A program made the position numbers and the translations under genes. 13,353 nt of DNA, from positions 1 to 13,353 of the forward strand of contig DBMN01000217.1 of the NCBI GenBank assembly GCA_002298965.1, in the 5' to 3' direction. Below the pieces are notes generated by a model. That model was not told where the DNA came from. It saw only the letters and a program-made list of their open reading frames with translations, and did not search any database. Below are positions 6,035 to 12,245 of the stretch, piece after piece. How positions within the stretch are numbered: position 1 is the stretch's first letter; each line of letters opens with the position of its first letter. Source of the DNA: Rhizobiales bacterium UBA697. Lineage in GTDB: Bacteria; Pseudomonadota; Alphaproteobacteria; Rhizobiales; Ancalomicrobiaceae.

Positions 6035-7423
6035 ATGACGATTTCGAGCGAGCCGACGACGGCGCGAGGCGCGGAAGGCGGGGTGGAGGAGCTGGAACGC
6101 TTCCTCGCCGCCCATCCGAACGTCGAGGCGGTCGAGTACCTGATCACCGATTCCAACGGCGTGCTGCGCGGCAAGTGGGGTCCGGTCGAGAGCCTGAAGA
6201 AGGCCTTCACCACCGGCGTCAACTTCCCCGTCTCGATGTTCGGCCTCGACGTCTGGGGCCGCGAGGTGATGGAGACCGGTCTCCACGTCGAGACCGGCGA
6301 CAGCGACGGCATCTGCTCGGTGGTGCCGGGCTCGCTGCGCATCGTGCCCTGGGCGGAGCGCCCGACGGCGCAGGTGCTGCTGACGATGAATTCCGAGGAC
6401 GGCCGACCGTTCGAGGGCGATCCGCGCGTCTGCCTCTCCAACATCGTCGACCGCATGACGGCGATGGGGCTGACGCCCTGCTGCGCCATCGAGCTCGAGT
6501 TCTACCTGCTCGATCCCAAGGCGCCGCCGATGCCCAACGGCATGCCGTCGCCGGTCTATCGCGCGACCTCCGGCCCGAGCCCGCAGAACATGTACGCGCT
6601 CGAAGACCTCGCCGAACATCGCGCCGTCTTCTCCGACATCTGGGACATGGGCCGGCTCCAGGGCCTGCCGATCGACACGATCGTGTCGGAGGCCGCGCCC
6701 GGCCAGTTCGAGGTCAACCTCAAGCACCGCGCCGACCCGATGGCGGCGGCCGACGACGGGGTGATGCTGCGTCGCCTGATCGTCGAGGTGGCGCGCCGCC
6801 ACGGGCTCAAGGCGAGCTTCATGGCCAAGCCCTTCATGGACGTCGCCGGCAACGGCTTCCACGTCCACGTCAGCCTGCTCGACAAGGCCGGCGTCAACAT
6901 CTTCTCCGATCCGGCGACGGGCGAGGGCAAGCTCAAGCACTGCATCGGCGGCCTGATCGAGACGATGAACGCGGCGACGCTGCTGTTCGTGCCGACCTGG
7001 AACGGCTATCGCCGGCTTCAGCCGGGGTCCTATGCGCCGACGACGGCGTCGTGGGGGCTGAACAACCGCTCGGTCGGCGTGCGCATTCCTGCGAGCCCGC
7101 CCGACGCGCGGCGGCTCGAGCACCGCATCGCCGGTGCCGACGCCAATCCCTATCTGGTGCTCGCCGCCGTCTTCGCCGGCATGATCGAGGGGCTGGAGCG
7201 CGAGATCGCGCCGCCGCCGGTGATCGTGCGCAACGCCTACGAGGAGCCGGCCCAGCGCCTGCCCGACGCCATGGACGACGCGATCCGCCTGTTCGAGCGC
7301 TCGGACTTCATCCGACGCGCCCTCGGGGTCGAGTATCGCTCGCTCTACGCACATCTGAAGAAGGCGGAAGTCGCCGCCTTCGAAGCCGAGATCACGCCGC
7401 TGGAGCGGGCCACCTACCTCTGA
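6035..7423 (+). CDS. Glutamine synthetase-family gamma-glutamylpolyamine synthetase, copy 2 (PuuA/PauA-like)
   Basis: This 462-residue protein is a second, divergent member of the glutamine synthetase family. Motifs are ELEFYL at 153-158, QFEVNL at 224-229 (metal-binding glutamates), SFMAKP at 261-266, GNGFHVHVS at 272-280, NNRSVGVRIP at 343-352 and ANPYL at 370-374, with a Glu/Arg-rich C-terminus. The start is the ATG at 6035 after GAGG. The frame is open back to 5939, but those codons cross the promoter and operator and read as unconserved sequence. It differs clearly from copy 1 in the loops between motifs, so the two probably act on different amines (for example diamine versus longer polyamine or monoamine), as proposed for the several PauA proteins of Pseudomonas. 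It heads the plus-strand arm, 130 bp before the binding-protein gene. Ligation of glutamate to an amine is well supported; the exact amine is not. Confidence 0.87.
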   Translation: MTISSEPTTARGAEGGVEELERFLAAHPNVEAVEYLITDSNGVLRGKWGPVESLKKAFTTGVNFPVSMFGLDVWGREVMETGLHVETGDSDGICSVVPGSLRIVPWAERPTAQVLLTMNSEDGRPFEGDPRVCLSNIVDRMTAMGLTPCCAIELEFYLLDPKAPPMPNGMPSPVYRATSGPSPQNMYALEDLAEHRAVFSDIWDMGRLQGLPIDTIVSEAAPGQFEVNLKHRADPMAAADDGVMLRRLIVEVARRHGLKASFMAKPFMDVAGNGFHVHVSLLDKAGVNIFSDPATGEGKLKHCIGGLIETMNAATLLFVPTWNGYRRLQPGSYAPTTASWGLNNRSVGVRIPASPPDARRLEHRIAGADANPYLVLAAVFAGMIEGLEREIAPPPVIVRNAYEEPAQRLPDAMDDAIRLFERSDFIRRALGVEYRSLYAHLKKAEVAAFEAEITPLERATYL

Positions 7424-7502
7424 CCAAAACGCAGGCATGCGCGACGAACGAGCACGGGGCATCCGACGGGGGCTGACAGGACGGGACGGACGAGGCTAGG
7501 CT

Positions 7503-7529
7503 CGGGTTGCTCGCGGAGCGAGTGACCCG
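7503..7529. promoter_or_regulatory. Hairpin in the leader of the polyamine transport operon
   Basis: CGGGTTGCTCGC (7503-7514), loop GGA, then GCGAGTGACCCG (7518-7529) form a 12-bp stem when two G-U pairs are counted (RNA level). The hairpin ends 24 bases before the binding-protein ATG, just ahead of its AAAAGGA ribosome site. No T-run follows. It could be a processing or stability element, or a weak end for the upstream synthetase message. Confidence 0.45.
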
Positions 7530-7553
7530 CGACGACGAAAAGGATCGACACCC

Positions 7554-8672
7554 ATGAAGACGCATCACTTCGCATCGATGTTCGCCTCCGTGGTCGCGGC
7601 GGCCCTGTGGACCGCAGGCGCTCAGGCGCAGGAGAAGGTGGTCAACGTCTACAACTGGTCGGACTACATCGACCCGTCGATCCTCGAGGACTTCACCAAG
7701 GAAACCGGCATCAAGGTCAAGTACGACGTCTTCGACAGCAACGAGCTGCTCGAGACGAAGCTGCTCGCCGGCAAGACCGGCTACGACGTCGTGGTGCCGT
7801 CGGGCAACTTCCTCGGCCGTCAGATCCAGACCGGCGTCTTCACGCCGCTCGACAAGGCGAAGCTGCCGAACCTCAAGTACATGTGGCCGACCGTCACCGA
7901 CATCCTGGCCAAGTACGACCCCGGCAACAAGTATGCCGTCAACTACATGTGGGGCACCACCGGCATCGGCTACAACGTCGCCAAGATCAAGGAACTCGTC
8001 CCCGACGCGCCGCTCGATTCGTGGAAGCTGGCGCTCGATCCGGCCTTCGTGCTCAAGCTCAAGGGCTGCGGCGTGATGATGCTCGACGCGCCGGACGAGA
8101 TCGTGCCGGCGGTGATGAACTATCTCGGCATCGATCCCGACAGCAAGAAGCCGGAAGACCTGCAGAAGGCGGCCGACTACTTCAAGCAGATCCGCCCGGC
8201 GATCCGCAAGTTCCACTCCTCGGAGTACATCAACGCGCTCGCCAACGGCGACGCCTGTCTGGTGGTCGGCTGGTCCGGCGACATCAAGCAGGCCGCCAGC
8301 CGCGCCGAGGAGAAGAACAAGACCGTCAAGGATCCGAAGAAGCAGGTCGAGATCGGCTACATCATCCCCAAGGAAGGCGCCTACATGTTCTTCGACAACT
8401 TCGTCATCCCGAAGGATGCGAAGAACGTCGAGGAGGCCTACACCTTCATCAACTACATGATGAAGCCCGAGGTGATCGCCAAGGCGTCGAACTTCGTGAA
8501 GTATCCGAACGGCAACCTCGAGTCGCAGAAGTTCGTCGACAAGGCCGTGCTGGACGACAAGAGCATCTATCCGTCGGTCGAGACGATGAAGAAGCTCTAC
8601 GTCATCACCCCCTTCGATCAGAAGTCCCAGCGCGTGCTGACCTCGGTCTGGCGCGAGATGAAGCGCAAGTGA
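7554..8672 (+). CDS. potF: Periplasmic polyamine-binding protein (PotF/SpuD-like)
   Basis: The 372-residue precursor begins with a signal peptide (KTHH, a hydrophobic stretch, then AGAQA with likely cleavage after residue 25). The mature protein starts with NVYNWSDYI at 31-39, the PotD/PotF signature. Residues matching the amine cage of E. coli PotF can be placed by motif: W35, S36 and Y38; S83 in VPSGNF; E182 in APDEIVP; W240 and D243 in GWSGD; F279 and D281 in MFFDNF. Keeping nearly all of them argues for a diamine or polyamine ligand. It delivers substrate to the PotGHI importer encoded directly downstream. The ATG follows AAAAGGA by about nine bases. A strong hairpin after the stop codon may keep this message more abundant than the rest of the operon, as is common for binding proteins. 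Choice between putrescine, spermidine and other amines is not settled by sequence. Confidence 0.92.
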   Translation: MKTHHFASMFASVVAAALWTAGAQAQEKVVNVYNWSDYIDPSILEDFTKETGIKVKYDVFDSNELLETKLLAGKTGYDVVVPSGNFLGRQIQTGVFTPLDKAKLPNLKYMWPTVTDILAKYDPGNKYAVNYMWGTTGIGYNVAKIKELVPDAPLDSWKLALDPAFVLKLKGCGVMMLDAPDEIVPAVMNYLGIDPDSKKPEDLQKAADYFKQIRPAIRKFHSSEYINALANGDACLVVGWSGDIKQAASRAEEKNKTVKDPKKQVEIGYIIPKEGAYMFFDNFVIPKDAKNVEEAYTFINYMMKPEVIAKASNFVKYPNGNLESQKFVDKAVLDDKSIYPSVETMKKLYVITPFDQKSQRVLTSVWREMKRK

Positions 8673-8689
8673 TGGCGAACGGATGAACG

Positions 8690-8711
8690 GAGGGGCGGGC
8701 GACCGCCCCTC
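8690..8711 (+). promoter_or_regulatory. Intercistronic hairpin between binding-protein and ATPase genes
   Basis: GAGGGGCGG and CCGCCCCTC form a perfect 9-bp stem closed by a GCGA tetraloop (GNRA type), 17 bases after the potF stop codon. There is no U-run, so it probably acts as a 3' stabiliser or partial attenuator that sets the ratio of binding protein to membrane components. The role is inferred from other ABC operons. Confidence 0.6.
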
Positions 8712-8779
8712 TGCTCTTCGGCGGCCCCTCCGGGACCGTCTCTCTCCCTGTCGTTCCGCGAGATCGCCGGAGGTACTCG

Positions 8780-9928
8780 ATGGCCAAGACACTCGGTCCG
8801 ATTCGCCGCAAGTTCGCGCCCTGGGACGATCCCGAGGCTCGTCCGCTGATCGAGTTCAAGAACGTGATCAAGCGGTTCGGCGACTTCACGGCGGTCGCCG
8901 ACGTCTCCCTCGGCATCTACGAGCGCGAGTTCTTCGCCCTGCTCGGGCCGTCGGGTTGCGGCAAGACCACCCTGATGCGGATGCTCGCCGGCTTCGAACA
9001 CCCGAGCGACGGCGACATCACGCTCGCCGGCCAGTCTTTGAAGGGCATGCAGCCCTACGAGCGGCCGGTGAACATGATGTTCCAGTCCTACGCGCTCTTC
9101 CCGCACATGAGCGTCGAGAAGAACATCGCCTTCGGCCTCGTCATGGACAAGATGCCCAAGGGCGAGATCGAGACGCGCGTCCAGGAGATGCTGAAGCTCG
9201 TCAAGCTGGAGAAGTTCGCCAAGCGCAAGCCGCACCAGCTCTCCGGCGGCCAGCGGCAGCGCGTGGCGCTCGCCCGGTCGCTGGCCAAGCGGCCGAAGGT
9301 GCTGCTGCTCGACGAGCCGCTCGGCGCGCTCGACAAGAAGCTGCGCGAGGAGACCCAGTTCGAGCTGATGGATCTGCAGCAGAACCTCGGCATGACCTTC
9401 CTGATCGTCACCCACGACCAGGAGGAGGCGATGACCGTCGCCGACCGCATCGCCGTGATGGATCACGGCAAGCTGGTCCAGGTCGCCCCGCCCTCCGACA
9501 TCTACGAGCAGCCGAATTCGCGCTACGTCGCCGACTTCATCGGCGACATCAACATCGTCGAGGGTCGCGTCGCCTCGATCGAGGGCAACGCCGTGCGGAT
9601 GGAGGCGTCCTCGCCGCGCGTCGCCATCGTGCTCGAGGACGAGGCGAAGCCGGAGGTCGGTGCGACGGTCTGGGCCGCGGTCCGGCCGGAGAAGGTGCGC
9701 GTCTCGCTCGATGCGCCGGTCGATCCGTCGGTCAACGCGCTCTCGGGCGAGGTCTGGGACATCGGCTACATCGGCGACACCTCGGTCTATCACGTCCGCC
9801 TCGACGGCGGCGGGACCTTCCGGGCGACGGTCGCCAACGTCAGCCGCACGGTCGAGCGGCCGATCACCTGGGACGACCGGGTGTGGCTCACCTGGTCGAA
9901 GACGGCGGGCGTGGTCCTGAAGGCGTGA
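8780..9928 (+). CDS. potG: Polyamine ABC transporter ATP-binding protein (PotG/PotA-like)
   Basis: The 382-residue protein is a complete ABC ATPase of the polyamine/iron/opine (CUT1-like) class. In order: Walker A GPSGCGKTT at 56-64, Q-loop Gln102 in MMFQSYALFPHM, signature LSGGQ at 154-158, Walker B VLLLDEP at 174-180, D-loop ALD and the switch His212 in THDQEE. The remaining C-terminal 140 or so residues form a TOBE-type regulatory domain (GEVWDIGYIGDTSVYHV), normal for PotA/PotG. The 28-residue N-terminal extension before IEFKNV is also typical of PotG. It works as a dimer on the cytoplasmic face, powering the PotH/PotI channel. The ATG at 8780 is preceded by GGAGG with six bases between. 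The next gene begins 10 bp after its stop. Confidence 0.94.
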   Translation: MAKTLGPIRRKFAPWDDPEARPLIEFKNVIKRFGDFTAVADVSLGIYEREFFALLGPSGCGKTTLMRMLAGFEHPSDGDITLAGQSLKGMQPYERPVNMMFQSYALFPHMSVEKNIAFGLVMDKMPKGEIETRVQEMLKLVKLEKFAKRKPHQLSGGQRQRVALARSLAKRPKVLLLDEPLGALDKKLREETQFELMDLQQNLGMTFLIVTHDQEEAMTVADRIAVMDHGKLVQVAPPSDIYEQPNSRYVADFIGDINIVEGRVASIEGNAVRMEASSPRVAIVLEDEAKPEVGATVWAAVRPEKVRVSLDAPVDPSVNALSGEVWDIGYIGDTSVYHVRLDGGGTFRATVANVSRTVERPITWDDRVWLTWSKTAGVVLKA

Positions 9929-9938
9929 GGAGGGGCGG

Positions 9939-10841
9939 ATGAGCACATCGAAACCGCGCGGCGGTCGCTTCCTTCTGATCGGCCTTCCCTATGTCTGGAT
10001 GCTGGTCTTCTTCCTGGTGCCGTTCCTGATCGTCGCCAAGATCTCCTTCTCGTCGAGCGTCATCGCGCAGCCGCCCTACGAGCCGGTGATCGCGACGATC
10101 GGCGACTTCTTCGCCAAGATCGGCGAGTTCTCGCCGGCCAACTATCTGCGGCTCTTCAGCGAGAGCATCTACGTCGAGAGCTATCTCTCGAGCGTGTGGA
10201 TCGCCGCGACCTCGACGTTGATCATGCTGGCGATCGGCTATCCGCTCGCCTACGCCATGGCGCGGGCGCCGAAGGCGTGGCGGCCGACGCTGCTGATGCT
10301 GGTGATCCTGCCGTTCTGGACGAGCTTCCTGATCCGCGTCTACGCCTGGATCGGCATCCTCTCCGACGAGGGCCTGCTCAACTCGCTGCTGGTGGGGCTC
10401 GGCGTGATCTCCGAACCGATCACCTTCCTCGCCACCCAGCGGGCGGTCTACATCGGCATCGTCTATTCCTACCTGCCCTTCATGGTGCTGCCGCTCTATT
10501 CGAGCCTCGAGAAGATGGACGACACCCTGATCGAGGCGGCGCAGGACCTCGGCTGCACGCCGTTCCAGGCCTTCTGGCGGGTGACCTTCCCGCTGTCGCT
10601 GCCGGGCGTCATCGCCGGCTCGTTCCTGGTCTTCATCCCGGCGGTCGGCGAGTTCGTCATCCCGGATCTGCTCGGCGGATCCGACACGGTGATGATCGGC
10701 AAGACGCTGTGGGAGGAGTTCTTCAACAATCGCGACTGGCCGGCGGCCTCCGCCGTGGCGATCGTGCTGCTGATGTTGCTGGTGGTGCCGATCGTCATCT
10801 TCCAGAACGCGCAGGCCAAGGCGGAAGGAGCGGATCGATGA
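9939..10841 (+). CDS. potH: Polyamine ABC transporter permease (PotH-like)
   Basis: This 300-residue inner-membrane protein has about six predicted membrane segments (near residues 12-35, 82-108, 116-140, 169-190, 222-243 and 271-289). The cytoplasmic EAA loop is EAAQDLGCTPFQAFWRVTFP at about 199-218, which contacts the ATPase. The long periplasmic loop after the first segment and the LPFWTSFLIRVYAW motif are characteristic of PotB/PotH. It pairs with the next gene product to make the channel. The ATG overlaps a strong GAGGAGGGG ribosome site that begins within the potG stop codon, and its own stop overlaps the next start by 4 bp (ATGA), so the two permeases are translationally coupled. Confidence 0.94.
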   Translation: MSTSKPRGGRFLLIGLPYVWMLVFFLVPFLIVAKISFSSSVIAQPPYEPVIATIGDFFAKIGEFSPANYLRLFSESIYVESYLSSVWIAATSTLIMLAIGYPLAYAMARAPKAWRPTLLMLVILPFWTSFLIRVYAWIGILSDEGLLNSLLVGLGVISEPITFLATQRAVYIGIVYSYLPFMVLPLYSSLEKMDDTLIEAAQDLGCTPFQAFWRVTFPLSLPGVIAGSFLVFIPAVGEFVIPDLLGGSDTVMIGKTLWEEFFNNRDWPAASAVAIVLLMLLVVPIVIFQNAQAKAEGADR

Positions 10842-11653
10842 GGCGTTTCTCGCTCTTCAACGTCGTGTCGCTGACCTTCGGCTTCGCCTTTCTCTACGTG
10901 CCGATCGTCATCCTGATCATCTATTCCTTCAATGCCGGCCGCAACGTCGCGGTGTGGCAGGGCTGGTCGACCCACTGGTACGCCGAGGTCTTCCAGGACC
11001 AGCAGCTGCTCGACGCCGCCTGGGTGACGTTGAAGGTCGGTCTCGCCTCGGCGTCGGTGGCGACCGTCCTCGGCACGATGGCGGCGATCGCGCTGGCGCG
11101 GATGGGACGGTTTCCGGGGCGGATGCTGTTCTCGGGCATGGTCTATGCGCCGCTGGTGATGCCGGAGGTGATCACCGGCCTGTCGCTGCTGCTGCTCTTC
11201 GTGGCGATCGACTTCGACCGTGGTTTCTGGACGATCACGCTCGCCCACATCACCTTCACCATGTGTTTCGTGGCGGTGGTGGTGCAGTCGCGCCTCGTCG
11301 GCTTCGACCGCAGTCTGGAAGAGGCGGCGATGGATCTCGGCTGCCGGCCCTTCGGCACCTTCTTCCGCATCACCCTGCCGATCATCTGGCCGGCGGTGGT
11401 GTCGGGCTGGATGCTCGCCTTCACCCTGTCGCTCGACGATCTCGTCATCGCCTCCTTCGCCACCGGTCCGGGGGCGACGACGCTGCCGATGAAGATCTAT
11501 TCGGACGTGCGCCTCGGCGTGAAGCCGGAGATCAACGCGGTCTGCACGCTGGTGATCGCGGTCGTGTCGATCGCCGTCGTCACCGCCTCGATCCTGACCA
11601 AGCGGCAGGAGCTCGAGCGCGAACGGGCAGAACGGGCGGCGGCGGCCGGCTGA
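10838..11653 (+). CDS. potI: Polyamine ABC transporter permease (PotI-like)
   Basis: The 271-residue product is the second permease, with about six membrane segments and an EAA loop EEAAMDLGCRPFGTFFRITL at about 161-180. YAPLVMPEVITGLSLLLLF and the FTLSLDDLVIASFATGPG segment are typical of PotC/PotI. The start is the ATG at 10838, overlapping the stop of the preceding permease by 4 bp and preceded by AAGGAG. The frame is open much further upstream, but only as an out-of-frame shadow of potH. The C-terminus ends in a charged tail (KRQELERERAERAAAAG). It closes the four-gene transporter; a palindromic repeat follows downstream. Confidence 0.94.
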   Translation: MRRFSLFNVVSLTFGFAFLYVPIVILIIYSFNAGRNVAVWQGWSTHWYAEVFQDQQLLDAAWVTLKVGLASASVATVLGTMAAIALARMGRFPGRMLFSGMVYAPLVMPEVITGLSLLLLFVAIDFDRGFWTITLAHITFTMCFVAVVVQSRLVGFDRSLEEAAMDLGCRPFGTFFRITLPIIWPAVVSGWMLAFTLSLDDLVIASFATGPGATTLPMKIYSDVRLGVKPEINAVCTLVIAVVSIAVVTASILTKRQELERERAERAAAAG

Positions 11654-11707
11654 GGGCCGCCCCCTTCACGGGGCCTCCGCGCAGATTCGAAGAGGAGCGG
11701 ATCGAGT

Positions 11708-11837
11708 CCGTGCGCGATCCTTCGAGACGCGCCTGCGGCGCTCCTCAGGATGAGGCGCTGGAGATTTCTCCGGCAATTGCAAACGCCTCATGCTGAGGAG
11801 GCGTTCGAAGAACGCCGTCTCGAAGCATCGCGCACGG
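11708..11837. repeat. Long palindromic intergenic repeat (CCTCATCCTGAGGAG type)
   Basis: The outer arms 11708-11729 and 11816-11837 are complementary at 21 of 22 bases. Inner arms around CTCCTCAGGATGAGGCG (11741-11757) and CGCCTCATGCTGAGGAG (11786-11802) pair with one mismatch. A short GGAGATTTCTCC palindrome sits near the loop. The CCTCAKSMTGAGGAG core with flanking GTCTCGAAG is a repeat I recall as abundant in Hyphomicrobiales genomes. It separates the transporter operon from the cupin gene and may end or process the operon transcript. Confidence 0.8.
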
Positions 11838-11890
11838 CACCGAAGCTCCTTCACCCGAACTGTGCAGAAGCCCCTTCATCGGAGGAAGAC

Positions 11891-12238
11891 ATGGTCGCCA
11901 CACTGCCCGTCGACACCTCGCTGCGGCCGCAGACCGACGAGGCGATCGCGCCCGAGAAGGTCGTCGCCGGCGCGCCCGCGACCGGTTTCGTCGCCGTCCA
12001 CGACGACGAGACGACGGGGTTCTATTCCGGCGTCTGGGCGTCGAGCGTCGGGGCGTGGCGCATCGCCTACGAGGAGAGCGAGCTCTGCGTCATCCTCGAG
12101 GGGCGAGTGCGGCTGGCGAACGACGACGGGTCTTCGGCCGAATACGGGCCGGGTGCGGCCTTCGTGATCCCGCGCGGCTTCACCGGCGTCTGGGAGACGA
12201 TCGAGCCCTGCCGCAAGATCTACGCGATCGCGACGTGA
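11891..12238 (+). CDS. Small stand-alone cupin (Cupin_3/DUF861 family)
   Basis: This 115-residue protein is essentially one cupin barrel of the ureidoglycine aminohydrolase/EutQ-like group. The family pattern is clear: SGVWASSVGAWRIAYEESELCVILEGRVRL at about 46-75, then YGPGAAFVIPRGFTGVWE at about 85-102 and the ending CRKIYAIA. The usual metal-binding His residues of larger cupins are not evident; this subgroup often lacks them, so catalysis is uncertain. The ATG at 11891 has a strong GGAGG five bases upstream; the longer open frame from 11750 runs through the palindromic repeat and is unlikely. It follows the transporter operon on the same strand after 237 bp and is convergent with the AsmA-like gene 7 bp away. 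It may sense or modify a pathway intermediate; E. coli PuuR carries a cupin as its effector domain. Its function is unknown. Confidence 0.82.
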   Translation: MVATLPVDTSLRPQTDEAIAPEKVVAGAPATGFVAVHDDETTGFYSGVWASSVGAWRIAYEESELCVILEGRVRLANDDGSSAEYGPGAAFVIPRGFTGVWETIEPCRKIYAIAT

Positions 12239-12245
12239 GATCCGC

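Noticed and set aside
5900..7462. Very long minus-strand open frame joined to the regulator (760 codons in total)
   Set aside because: It is antisense to the second synthetase. The upstream residues are Arg/His/Asp-rich with no domain, as expected for a mirror frame in GC-rich DNA. The regulator has its own ATG and ribosome site at 5899.
7392..9946. Minus-strand open frames over potF and potG
   Set aside because: They are antisense to complete, motif-bearing genes and encode Leu/Asp/Val/His/Arg-biased shadow sequence.
11654..11680. Intrinsic terminator after potI (GCCCC...GGGGC)
   Set aside because: The stem is only 5 bp with a 6-base loop and no T-run follows, so it is too weak to call.
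11750..11890. Longer cupin with a 47-residue N-terminal extension
   Set aside because: That part is translated from the palindromic repeat. The ATG at 11891 has a strong GGAGG and gives a normal single-domain cupin.
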